Source: G713 sp034717835 (GTDB lineage: Bacteria > Chloroflexota > Anaerolineae > B4-G1 > SLSP01). From it: DNA of 41,721 bases. A program made the position numbers and the translations under genes. Positions 32,098 through 39,726 of this stretch are shown piece by piece. Within the stretch, counting starts at the first letter, position 1, and each line of letters begins with the position of its first letter. Where the stretch lies: positions 1 to 41,721 of the forward strand of contig JAYELZ010000152.1 of the NCBI GenBank assembly GCA_034717835.1. Reading direction: 5' to 3'. Below the pieces are notes generated by a model. It was given only the letters and a program-made list of their open reading frames with translations, ran no database searches and was not told where the DNA came from.

Positions 32098-32133
32098 TAA
32101 TTTTATCTTTAGCGTCTTTGCGTTGATGGGTTT
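32098..32133. repeat. Dispersed repeat block after obg
   Basis: ATTTTATCTTTAGCGTCTTT followed by GCGTTGATGG, a short copy of the FTAKDAK-type block seen at 5656 and 23431. Confidence 0.45.
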
Positions 32134-32148
32134 AAGCTGCTTGCTGAG

Positions 32149-33018
32149 CTACTCGCGCTCCCAGCCATTAGGAGACGTGTATTCCCCGCCCAACTCCGCA
32201 TAAACGCTCTCCACGTTCCAGCGATGAGGCAAGGCGTTGGCTTCTGGGCGACGGTAGCTCATCCCGGCGCAAGCGGCGACTGTCTCGCTGCGGCCAGCCC
32301 TTGCCTGGAGGGCGGCTGTCACCCGCGCGCGCAGCTCCGCCAGATAAGCGCGATCTACTCTCAACCGGGCGGCAATCTCCGTCGGGACTCGCGTTGGCGT
32401 GCCGTGCCCGGGAATGAGCGTCTTGATTTCCAACCGCGCCAGTTGGGCCAACGTCGTTTCGTAAGCGGCCAGGTTATGGCTGACGAAGGGGATTTCTAAC
32501 TCGCTGAGCATATCTCCGGCCCAGAGAGTGCCCTCGGGAGCGTGATAGACGGTGAGCTGGTCTGGAGCATGTCCCGGCGAGTGTTGCAGTTGCAAGGTTA
32601 GCGTGCCCACAGGCCACGCCAGGCTCTCCTCAAAAACCTCATCCGGGAGAGGCGGCTCAAATAGAGTGGCACGCCGATACCCACGTGCTGCTTCCCAGCC
32701 GGCCACCTGACGTTGCAAATCAGCCCGGTGTTCTTGAATTACTGCAAGGTAGTTGGCCTGCGCCAGCACCCGCACGCGGGGGAATTGTTCCGGCCCTAAA
32801 ATGTGATCCCAGTGCCCGTGGGTGAGGATAATAGCGGTCACGTCCGCGCCTTGCGCGTGGACGAACTGCGCAAGGGTTTGCGAGGCCGTGGGCAGGATGC
32901 CAGGATCAATCAATGTCGCCGCGCCGGCGCTGAAAAAGATGCCACTGTTGGTCTGGTAGAGGTCACTCTGCGTGACCCAGAGATAGGGAGTCAACTGCGT
33001 GAAGGTTCGGTTGTTCAT
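32149..33018 (-). CDS. Metallo-beta-lactamase-fold hydrolase
   Basis: 289 residues. The MBL-fold zinc motif is THGHWDH; further ligand positions are the His in HSPGHAPDQL and the Asp in LWAGDML, with the last His in PGHGTPT. The length and ordering fit glyoxalase-II-like or general MBL hydrolases; the C-terminal ~80 residues (RVDRAYLAELRARV and on) form a helical extension of the kind that covers the active site in RNase-unrelated MBL enzymes. Substrate unknown. It is the second gene of a two-gene minus-strand operon, overlapping the preceding gene by four bases (ATGA). Confidence 0.88.
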   Translation of the reverse strand: MNNRTFTQLTPYLWVTQSDLYQTNSGIFFSAGAATLIDPGILPTASQTLAQFVHAQGADVTAIILTHGHWDHILGPEQFPRVRVLAQANYLAVIQEHRADLQRQVAGWEAARGYRRATLFEPPLPDEVFEESLAWPVGTLTLQLQHSPGHAPDQLTVYHAPEGTLWAGDMLSELEIPFVSHNLAAYETTLAQLARLEIKTLIPGHGTPTRVPTEIAARLRVDRAYLAELRARVTAALQARAGRSETVAACAGMSYRRPEANALPHRWNVESVYAELGGEYTSPNGWERE

Positions 33019-33665
33019 ATTTCTTTCGGAGGCAGTGCGCCGCCCAAACGCTGGACGGCGGCACGCACGGCGTCCGGATCAGCCTCGCGCAGTACTCCCT
33101 CCGGCACAGATTCTCTATTTAGCATGACCGCGACCGTTCCTTGCCGACAGTGAATCGCTAAATCGGCGGTATAACTCTGATTTTCGTCACGGATCAGATA
33201 CTCGCGCGCCGGGAAGAACCCGCTCTCTTTAAGCGTGACGTACAGCCCCTCCGCGCCGGAAACGTAAAGATCGTTGATCTCCTCCGCCGTGTTGAAACGG
33301 TCCCAAGTGGTCTCGATGAAGGTGATTCTGCGCCAACGCAAACTGGGAATAGACGGTTCCCGTGGAATCAGCGGTCCCAGTTGCATTTTATAGTAAGGAT
33401 CATCCGCGTGTGGATGGTCTGGTTGCGCCGGCAATAAATCCCGCCGCCGCACTAACTCATAGCCCCGCACTTCCGCGTACCAATGAATCGCCCACTTATA
33501 GCTTTTGAACGGTGCGGTAAAATAGAAGGCGAGCACTGCCGCGCTGGAGGTGCTCTGGGGAGCATGTCTCTGAGGAATGCGATACCAACCGACCTCTTGG
33601 GCCAGACGGAAGTCCCTGGGGGTGGTCATCACTCCTACGATAACTCGATCTGCAGCGTGAAACAT
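33015..33665 (-). CDS. Conserved-looking hypothetical protein, unrecognised
   Basis: 216 residues with no signal peptide or membrane helix; I do not recognise the family. Notable segments are QEVGWYRIPQRHAP near the start, VLAFYFTAPFKSYKWAIHWYAEVRGYELV, LGPLIPREPSIPSLRWRRITFIETTWDRFNTAEEINDLY, and a C-terminal acidic tail. The mix of aromatic strands looks like a compact alpha/beta domain and the WDRFNTAEEIND stretch is probably functional. It is the first gene of an operon with the MBL hydrolase; GGAGG sits seven bases from the ATG and a clear promoter lies upstream. Confidence 0.75.
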   Translation of the reverse strand: MFHAADRVIVGVMTTPRDFRLAQEVGWYRIPQRHAPQSTSSAAVLAFYFTAPFKSYKWAIHWYAEVRGYELVRRRDLLPAQPDHPHADDPYYKMQLGPLIPREPSIPSLRWRRITFIETTWDRFNTAEEINDLYVSGAEGLYVTLKESGFFPAREYLIRDENQSYTADLAIHCRQGTVAVMLNRESVPEGVLREADPDAVRAAVQRLGGALPPKEI

Positions 33666-33699
33666 AACACGGCCTCCTCACCAACTAAAGTTGAAGCAA

Positions 33700-33727
33700 A
33701 GTATAGGAAAAAAGCGGCGGCTGTCAA
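33700..33727 (-). promoter_or_regulatory. Minus-strand promoter for the hypothetical/MBL operon
   Basis: Read on the minus strand: TTGACA (33727-33722), 16-base spacer, TATACT (33705-33700), about 35 bases before the start codon at 33665. Confidence 0.8.
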
Positions 33728-33762
33728 GAAGGAGATGAGTTCATTGAATCTCTTTGTCTTAA

Positions 33763-33790
33763 TTGACTTGGCGGTGAAATCAGCTATACT
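33763..33790 (+). promoter_or_regulatory. Plus-strand promoter for the kinase gene
   Basis: TTGACT (33763-33768), 16-base spacer, TATACT (33785-33790). Divergent from the minus-strand promoter 36 bases away. The predicted transcript starts near 33797, about 56 bases before the kinase ATG. Confidence 0.78.
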
Positions 33791-33852
33791 TTTGAAGAAA
33801 ATTTGTACACGGGGGCGTTCCTAGCAAACACTTCAAGGCGTTGGATATTCTT

Positions 33853-36027
33853 ATGAAACCAGATCCGCTGATTGGGCAGTATATCGGGCAATATAAAATT
33901 TTGGAGAAGATCGGGCAAGGCGGTATGGGTGAAGTCTACAAGGGGCTTCACGAATCGTTGCAGCGGCACGTGGCTATTAAATTACTGGGACGTGATCTCC
34001 GCTCAGATACCGAGGTGACCCAACGCTTCTTACGTGAGGCGCAGGCCGTCGCGACCTTGCGCCACCCCCATATCGTGCAGATTTACGATTTTGGGCGTTA
34101 CGAGGGCGGTCATTACATGGTGATGGAGTACGTTGAGGGCGTCGATCTGCGGGTTGAAAGTGATCGACGGCGAGCCGGTGGGCAGACGTTCACCCCGCCT
34201 GAAATTTTGGGGATCGTTAAGTCGCTGGCCAGCGCGCTCGATTACGCACATAGTGAGGGAATTGTCCATCGTGATGTGAAGCCGGCGAATATCCTTTTGA
34301 CCCCCAAGGGTGAAGTGATTTTGGGGGACTTCGGATTGGCTATGTTACGCAATCGCGTTAGCCAGATGACGTTAGGTAATACCTTTGGTACCCCGGAATA
34401 CATCGCTCCAGAACAGGCTCTTGATTCACGCCAAGCAACTGCGCAATCCGATATCTATTCTTTGGGTGGGGTAGTTTATGAATTGATAACCGGCCGATTG
34501 CCCTTTGAAGCAGATACTGCTTTAAGTTTAGCTCTCCAACATCTCCGGGAAGAGCCGGTATCACCACGGGTTTATGCCCCGGAATTGCCGGTGGCGGTGG
34601 AACAGGTGTTGCTCAAGGCTTTGGAGAAAAAGCCTGAAGAGCGTTATCGCACGGCGATGGTGTTTGCTACCGCGCTACAATGGGCCTGGAAGGCAGGTGA
34701 TGTCGAAGAAACCTGGATTGTCGAACCGACGCAATCCGCGGGCTTGCACATGCCGCTGAATACGGTGACGCCTCCTCCTACGACGCCTCCTCCGGTGGCG
34801 GCAGCCACCGCTTCGCCGGCCATGGTGGAACCACCCGCTGCTCCGCCAGAAGGTGTCGCTCCAGCGACTGCCAGTCACCGCCATTGGTGGTGGATTCCGT
34901 TGATTCTGGGGGTGCTTTTGGGATTGGGGCTATTGGCGCATTTCTCAGGGAAGATATTTTCGCCTGCTGGAGGAGTTTCCACTTCCACGGCAACTATGAC
35001 TGCTACTAATACTCCTTCTCCTACCAAGACTCCCCGTCCCACGCTGACTGCCACTGAGATAGTGGTGCTAATTACTCCTACGCTGACGTTGAGTCCCACG
35101 GCTACAGCTATTGCGACGCCCTCGCCCAGACCGACTAATACTCCGCGCCCTACCGCCACCGCGACGCCTTCTCCCTGGCCTACCGCTACGGTGACGCCCT
35201 CGCCCACACCGACCGCTATCGCGACGCCTTCACCCACGCCACCCCCCACTTTGGCCCCCGGCGATACGCAGTCTCGGGATTTGGACGGCATGACTATGCA
35301 CTTTGTCTCCGGCGGACTCTTCTTGATGGGGGCCTCAGAGGACGACTCTGACGCGGCGACTGATGAGCAACCTCAACATGCAGTGACTTTGGCTCCTTTC
35401 TGGATGGACGAGACGGAAGTTACTACGGATCAGTATAAGCAATGTGTGGCGGCGGAAGGATGTGTCGCCCCGTACACGCGCACGGCCTACGATAATCCCG
35501 CTTATGGCCCTCGCCCCATGACCTATCTCAGTTGGGAGCAAGCCGCGGCGTATTGTACTTGGGTCGCTGAAGAGACTGGCTGGGAAGTGCGGTTGCCGTC
35601 TGAGGCCGAGTGGGAAAAGGCTGCTTCTTGGGATCCGCTAACCGAGACTAAACGTCGTTACCCCTGGGGAGATGAGTTTGACCAAGAGCGGGTCTCTCTG
35701 GGCGTGACCACTTCCGAAGTTGGTAGTTATCCGGCGGGAGCCAGTGCCTATGGGATTTTAGACTTGGCGGGGAATGCGCGCGAATGGGTCTCCGACTGGT
35801 ATGCTAAGGATGGTTACGCGTCTTCTCCCTCCTCCAATCCTACCGGGCCGGAGAAGGGAACTTACAAAGTGATGCGCGGCGGCTCTTACGGTTCCGTGGC
35901 TAATTACCAGTCCCAGTTGCGGGCGACGGACCGCGCCGTAGGTTATCCAGAAAGTACAGCAGCGCGACCGGCCAAGAGCGCGGAACTGGGTTTCCGGTGT
36001 GTCGTGGCTGGCGAACGTTTGCCTTAG
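33853..36027 (+). CDS. Transmembrane Ser/Thr protein kinase with C-terminal sulfatase-modifying-factor-like domain
   Basis: 724 residues. N-terminal Hanks-type kinase: Gly-loop IGQGGMGEVYKG, Lys43 (VAIKLL), catalytic Asp141 in HRDVKPANILL, Asp159 of DFG, and APEQA; all key residues are present, so it should be active. A Pro-rich linker leads to a single membrane helix (~344-366), then a ~110-residue Thr/Pro/Ser-rich spacer built from ATPSPTPT-like repeats. The C-terminal FGE/SUMF1-like domain (~476-724) has MDETEVTTDQYKQC, RLPSEAEWEKAA, YPWGDEF, DLAGNAREWVSDWY, VMRGGSYGS and GFRCV. Kinase inside, C-type-lectin-like FGE fold outside suggests a ligand receptor; the redox Cys pair of true formylglycine-generating enzymes is not evident. 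Start ATG 33853; TTG 33841 is an alternative. Confidence 0.92.
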   Translation: MKPDPLIGQYIGQYKILEKIGQGGMGEVYKGLHESLQRHVAIKLLGRDLRSDTEVTQRFLREAQAVATLRHPHIVQIYDFGRYEGGHYMVMEYVEGVDLRVESDRRRAGGQTFTPPEILGIVKSLASALDYAHSEGIVHRDVKPANILLTPKGEVILGDFGLAMLRNRVSQMTLGNTFGTPEYIAPEQALDSRQATAQSDIYSLGGVVYELITGRLPFEADTALSLALQHLREEPVSPRVYAPELPVAVEQVLLKALEKKPEERYRTAMVFATALQWAWKAGDVEETWIVEPTQSAGLHMPLNTVTPPPTTPPPVAAATASPAMVEPPAAPPEGVAPATASHRHWWWIPLILGVLLGLGLLAHFSGKIFSPAGGVSTSTATMTATNTPSPTKTPRPTLTATEIVVLITPTLTLSPTATAIATPSPRPTNTPRPTATATPSPWPTATVTPSPTPTAIATPSPTPPPTLAPGDTQSRDLDGMTMHFVSGGLFLMGASEDDSDAATDEQPQHAVTLAPFWMDETEVTTDQYKQCVAAEGCVAPYTRTAYDNPAYGPRPMTYLSWEQAAAYCTWVAEETGWEVRLPSEAEWEKAASWDPLTETKRRYPWGDEFDQERVSLGVTTSEVGSYPAGASAYGILDLAGNAREWVSDWYAKDGYASSPSSNPTGPEKGTYKVMRGGSYGSVANYQSQLRATDRAVGYPESTAARPAKSAELGFRCVVAGERLP
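34978..35260 (+). repeat. Thr/Pro/Ser-rich coding repeat within the kinase spacer
   Basis: Degenerate in-frame tandem units of the type ACGCC(C/T)TCGCCCACACCGAC encode ATPSPTPT-like segments. Such stretches are length-variable and prone to assembly error. Confidence 0.7.
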
Positions 36028-36035
36028 AGGAGAAC

Positions 36036-38585
36036 GTGAAGACTCACTCTGTTTTTGATTCTCTCTCACGAGAGACGCTGCAAACTGCCCGTCAAACTAC
36101 ATTTCTGGCCCTCCGTGAGATTAATGAAGAGACTTTAGAGAGCCTCTCGCGGCTCACGCTGCCCGAGATCCGCGAGATTCGACAGGTCGTGGCACAGATT
36201 ATGCCGGCGGGCAATCTCCCGGCCTTGATATTGAGCGGCCTAATCCAGATGGGGAACCGGAAGATCACGGCCACTCAAGCGAAGAAAGATATCAGGGCGC
36301 TGCTGCGAGGGGTGGATCTTTTGCCCCAGGGTCTATATGGGATTTTCGTGGCAGGTCCCTCGGCGGTACTCTATGGCTACCAACAACTTCTCCGGCTGGC
36401 CGGGAAAGATGTCCACGATGCTTTTCCGCAAGGGACGTGGCAGTTTTACCTCGAGTATGCGCTGCGGGAAGATAGCGCGCGCCATACCAATGAGACCTTG
36501 GGCTTTCATCGTGCGCTACCTGCGTCCCCCGACTCCGCGATTATGGCGGCGGCCTGGGTCTGGACGGCTCTGGAGACGCTCTACACCTATAGTGATTTAC
36601 TCTCCTTGACCTGGCGCGAACGAGTGATGTTGCGACGTTTACATGCGGCTTTAGCTAAGGCGGATGCGGAATCAGTGCCGGCTTGGCGCGTATTGACCAC
36701 TGCTTGGGCGCGAGTATGCCCTTATCATCGCCCCGAGCAAGGCGGTGACTACATACGCCACCGGGCCACCACTTTTGAGCGCTTCTTGCAGCGGCAGTTG
36801 GCGGTGCTCCCGGCGGCGCTGCGCCGTGAGGTTTGGCAACGCTATGCCGCGCAACAACGCACTGCTCTGCCGGCTTACCGAGAACAGATGACTATTTTGA
36901 CGTGCTTGCGCCCTACTCGCTATCGTGAAGAACGGGTTACCCTCCCGTTGTGGCAGGCAAAGGTGGGTTTCATCTGGCAAGGCGAGACTTATTTGCTGCC
37001 GGCCTGCGCTGGTGATGTTTGGGGGCGTCCACTCTGTACCCCTTCCGGTGAGGACGCAACCCCATTTCCACTGGAGGTGCGGGCAGAGAAACTCTTTTCT
37101 GCCACCGGCCAAGCTTTGCGGGTAGATCATCACGGGCGGGTGCTTTCGGTCCCAGGTGAGGAGCTACTGGGCGTCTTGAATCCTCCCGCGCCGCAGCAAG
37201 TCCTGGGGTGGGTGCGTGCTGTACTCGCTGCGCCCGCGCCGGAGGTAGCCCCCGAACTTGACCTCTTGCTGGCTGAGTTGCCGCGCCGCAATCATGCTGA
37301 AATTAGCGCAACTTTGCCCGAACCCGTCTTGACGGATTTGAAAGCGCTGCAACAAGCCCCGATGCTGATCAATTGGGATCAGCATTCCTCCTGCCAACCG
37401 CTGAATGCCCTGCGCCGTGACCATCGTGGAGTGGGGAGCCACGCGCTGACCATCTTCCGCACCGAGCGGAGTATGGTTTTTGACCAATCGCATATTTTCT
37501 TTGATGGGCTGTGGGGGATGGTGGTGGCGGAGGTGCTTACCGACGCGGCGACTTACGCTTACCGACGCTTGGTCAATGTAACGCCGGATGAAGTAGCGAC
37601 ACCGACGGCGCTGCACTTGACTCTGCCGGCAGCCCGGTTACAGCATCTGTACACGCGCTGCCCCTCACCGGGTGTCTCCGCCGAATCCACCGCTGGGGAC
37701 CTCCGGCAAATTTATCGCTTGCGTCGTTGGCTTCGGAAACGTGGGGTTCGTATGACGGTCAACGACTTGCTCTTGCTCTACCGCTATTGTCATGCGCAAG
37801 CCTATCAGCCGAGCCAGGCCGTCGCTGAGTCGCTCGCGGGGTTGGCGGGACGTTTGCCTGCGAAGGTGTACGCTCAAATCCAACGTAGCGTGGCGGAATC
37901 GTGGGGCGCCGATCACACTACCAATCCTACACTTTTGATTCCGATGGATGCTACACAGGTCGCACCGCACGAGCGACTCTATCCGACCACCTTTCGCAAT
38001 CCCCTGACCGATTTCCCCCAGGTTTTCGAAGGGACTCAGAGCGTGTATGCCACTTATCGTCAGACCGGCTCGAGTGAGAGTTGGCTGGAATTTGATCGCC
38101 AGCGGCGGATATTGCTAGCTTACCTACAAGTCTTTGGTGATCTGTTGGGGGCGTTAAAAGATGTCACCATGCGTGGCGAGAGTCTTAATGTGGCGACTCT
38201 AAAGCTTTTAGGTCATTTGCCTCCGGCCATGCAGCATCTCCTGGACGGCATCCCAAGGCGGATTGGGGTGCTCAACGAAGTGCTCAAAGGGAGTGAGGTT
38301 TTCTCCAATGTGGGGCGGGTGGCGCCCGGCAGCACCTTGCGTCGTTTCAACAGTGCCAAAGATGATGGCGCCGCTAAGAATTTAGTCTGGGGTATTCTAA
38401 CCGACGATCGCGGCATTTTGCATCTGAGTCTGCGTGATTTTCGTCCCTTTGTGGCGTTGCTCTGGCAGCAGGATGAGGTTGAGGTGGCGCGAGTTATCAC
38501 TCAGGATTACTTAACTAGCTACACGCGCGGATTGAACGCCTTTGCAAAGACGCTTAGTGAGCTGGTGACGGTCAAAAAAGGATAG
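36036..38585 (+). CDS. Large protein with HxxxDG motif, possible CoA-dependent-acyltransferase fold
   Basis: 849 residues, no signal peptide or membrane helix; I do not recognise the family with confidence. In the middle, MVFDQSHIFFDGLWGMVV holds HxxxDG (His486, Asp490, Gly491). This is the catalytic pattern of the superfamily of choline/carnitine acyltransferases, BAHD, CAT and condensation domains; the segment VFSNVGRVAP near residue 760 resembles the SN-containing strand of the second subdomain. The N-terminal ~480 residues are helical and Arg/Leu-rich with no known motif. GTG start at 36036 follows GAGGAGAA; the gene begins nine bases after the kinase stop, so the two are co-translated. 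It may be a kinase substrate or effector enzyme. The acyltransferase reading is tentative. Confidence 0.6.
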   Translation: MKTHSVFDSLSRETLQTARQTTFLALREINEETLESLSRLTLPEIREIRQVVAQIMPAGNLPALILSGLIQMGNRKITATQAKKDIRALLRGVDLLPQGLYGIFVAGPSAVLYGYQQLLRLAGKDVHDAFPQGTWQFYLEYALREDSARHTNETLGFHRALPASPDSAIMAAAWVWTALETLYTYSDLLSLTWRERVMLRRLHAALAKADAESVPAWRVLTTAWARVCPYHRPEQGGDYIRHRATTFERFLQRQLAVLPAALRREVWQRYAAQQRTALPAYREQMTILTCLRPTRYREERVTLPLWQAKVGFIWQGETYLLPACAGDVWGRPLCTPSGEDATPFPLEVRAEKLFSATGQALRVDHHGRVLSVPGEELLGVLNPPAPQQVLGWVRAVLAAPAPEVAPELDLLLAELPRRNHAEISATLPEPVLTDLKALQQAPMLINWDQHSSCQPLNALRRDHRGVGSHALTIFRTERSMVFDQSHIFFDGLWGMVVAEVLTDAATYAYRRLVNVTPDEVATPTALHLTLPAARLQHLYTRCPSPGVSAESTAGDLRQIYRLRRWLRKRGVRMTVNDLLLLYRYCHAQAYQPSQAVAESLAGLAGRLPAKVYAQIQRSVAESWGADHTTNPTLLIPMDATQVAPHERLYPTTFRNPLTDFPQVFEGTQSVYATYRQTGSSESWLEFDRQRRILLAYLQVFGDLLGALKDVTMRGESLNVATLKLLGHLPPAMQHLLDGIPRRIGVLNEVLKGSEVFSNVGRVAPGSTLRRFNSAKDDGAAKNLVWGILTDDRGILHLSLRDFRPFVALLWQQDEVEVARVITQDYLTSYTRGLNAFAKTLSELVTVKKG

Positions 38586-38609
38586 TATCCACAGATTAGA
38601 GGGCAAACA

Positions 38610-38642
38610 ACAGAGCGTCAGCCAATGTGGCTGACGCTCTGT
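38610..38642. terminator. Bidirectional hairpin between the HxxxDG gene and tRNA-Val
   Basis: ACAGAGCGTCAGCCA pairs perfectly with TGGCTGACGCTCTGT around an ATG loop, a 15-bp stem. On the minus strand it is followed by TGTTTG, so it can terminate the tRNA transcript, and it also lies 24 bases after the plus-strand gene. Confidence 0.75.
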
Positions 38643-38648
38643 GCTAGC

Positions 38649-38725
38649 TGGTGGGCAGTACAGGACTTGAACCTGTGGCCTCCTCCGTGTAAGAGAGGCG
38701 CTCTAGCCGACTGAGCTAACCGCCC
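38649..38725 (-). tRNA. tRNA-Val (anticodon UAC)
   Basis: Full cloverleaf on the minus strand, 77 bases including an encoded CCA (38651-38649). Acceptor arms GGGCGGT and ACTGCCC pair, the T-loop is GGTTCAAGTCC, the D-loop contains AGCTCAGTCGG, and the anticodon loop CTTACAC gives UAC, reading valine codons. Confidence 0.97.
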
Positions 38726-38822
38726 ATAATGGACAATATCATAACAGGAGAGCACGAAAAGTCAACTATCATGTAACGTCTTGAAACACTTATTTATCTT
38801 TGGGAAGATATCTCAGCCCTAA

Positions 38823-38860
38823 AGCAACGGCCTGACGAGATACCCCGTCAGGCCGTTGCT
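38823..38860 (-). terminator. Terminator of the GYD / ImmA-like operon
   Basis: AGCAACGGCCTGACG (38823-38837) pairs perfectly with CGTCAGGCCGTTGCT (38846-38860), 15 bp. On the minus strand it lies 26 bases after the ImmA-like stop and is followed by TTTAGGG, a short T-run. Confidence 0.75.
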
Positions 38861-38886
38861 AAAATTAGCTAGCATAGCTGTAATTT

Positions 38887-39342
38887 TCAGTCCATTCCAT
38901 GCACATTGCGTCCCATTTGAGCTAAACGCGCCGCCATGGTATATTCTGGCACCTGGAACTTCTCGCTAACATTGATTAACGTGACCCAGGGCCAACGGAT
39001 GGCTCGCTTAATCCACTTTCGTGGGATGAGCAGCGCCACAGCAAAATGATGCGCAGCCGCTTTGTTATAGGGCAGCTTCCCGACACCATGCAGACTCTCT
39101 TGACGACAAATTTCCCGGTAGAGTAAGCGCGCGACAGCCAGGCGATATTCATGGTGATGTTCTCCAATACCAAAGACTAGAGAAAGGTCTGAAATATCTA
39201 TGGCCCCTAACAAGTTTGGAGGTGGGGATTTTAGAATTTGTTCAATGGGAACGGGAGGCTCCCGGAAATCATAGTTATCTATAATTTGCTGGGCCAGAGT
39301 TTCTATTAGTTCTTCTTCATCTTTAGTAAGAGTGGGCGGCAC
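38887..39342 (-). CDS. ImmA/IrrE-like protein with degenerate metalloprotease site
   Basis: 151 residues. The layout is that of ImmA/IrrE metallopeptidase domains: N-terminal helix with LAQQIIDNYDF, central beta strands, helix EYRLAVARLLYREIC, then NKAAAHHFAVALLIPRKWIKRA, and a last helical part VSEKFQVPEYTMAARLAQMG. In active members the central helix reads AHELGH; here it is RLLYR at residues 72-76, so the zinc-binding HExxH is lost. It may bind but not cut a repressor-like partner. A GTG start has GGAGGAA eight bases upstream, inside the end of the GYD gene. The two genes are five bases apart. Confidence 0.8.
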   Translation of the reverse strand: MPPTLTKDEEELIETLAQQIIDNYDFREPPVPIEQILKSPPPNLLGAIDISDLSLVFGIGEHHHEYRLAVARLLYREICRQESLHGVGKLPYNKAAAHHFAVALLIPRKWIKRAIRWPWVTLINVSEKFQVPEYTMAARLAQMGRNVHGMD

Positions 39343-39347
39343 GGGGG

Positions 39348-39641
39348 CTATTCCTCCATCACGCTATGAAATTCGCTGAAAGGGATGGCCGTCAAAGTTT
39401 GCGTGGAACCCATGCCTAGAGAATGTAGTAAGAGCGAGATTCTGGCTGTCACAGTGGCGTCGGGAGCCTCGAAGATATGCAGGAAATCAAACTCGCCTAG
39501 TAATACATAGCTGGCAATCCGTTCCACTTCGGGATATTCTTCAGCTAGCCGTTGATTCAACTCTTTGTTTATCTCTGCGAGTGACTTTATTTCTCCTGGC
39601 CGGTGCAGGGAAAGTTTGGAGAGTATTACAAATGCAGTCAT
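39348..39641 (-). CDS. GYD-domain protein
   Basis: 97 residues, a compact alpha-beta dimeric barrel type protein. GYD family features are MTAFVILSKLS, EVERIASYVLLGEFDFLHIFEAPD, and ARISLLLHSLGMGSTQTLTAIPFSEF. GYD proteins are small and of unknown function. GGAGG lies six bases before the ATG. It is the first gene of a two-gene operon with the ImmA-like protein; an upstream AT-rich stretch (TATAAT read on the minus strand at 39671-39666) may be its -10. Confidence 0.82.
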   Translation of the reverse strand: MTAFVILSKLSLHRPGEIKSLAEINKELNQRLAEEYPEVERIASYVLLGEFDFLHIFEAPDATVTARISLLLHSLGMGSTQTLTAIPFSEFHSVMEE

Positions 39642-39726
39642 AGTACGCCTCCTTGTTTAGTTATAATTATAAATCAAACTTGATTATTTCCTAATAGCCT
39701 CCCAATTCTCGATTTTGGACCTCATC

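Noticed and set aside
34978..35260. Possible CRISPR-like or minisatellite array within the kinase gene
   Set aside because: The repeats are in-frame degenerate codons for Thr/Pro/Ser, have no unique spacers of constant length and no cas genes are nearby.
38649..38725. Possible integration site for a mobile element at the tRNA gene
   Set aside because: No integrase, no second copy of the tRNA 3' end and no phage genes in the flanks.
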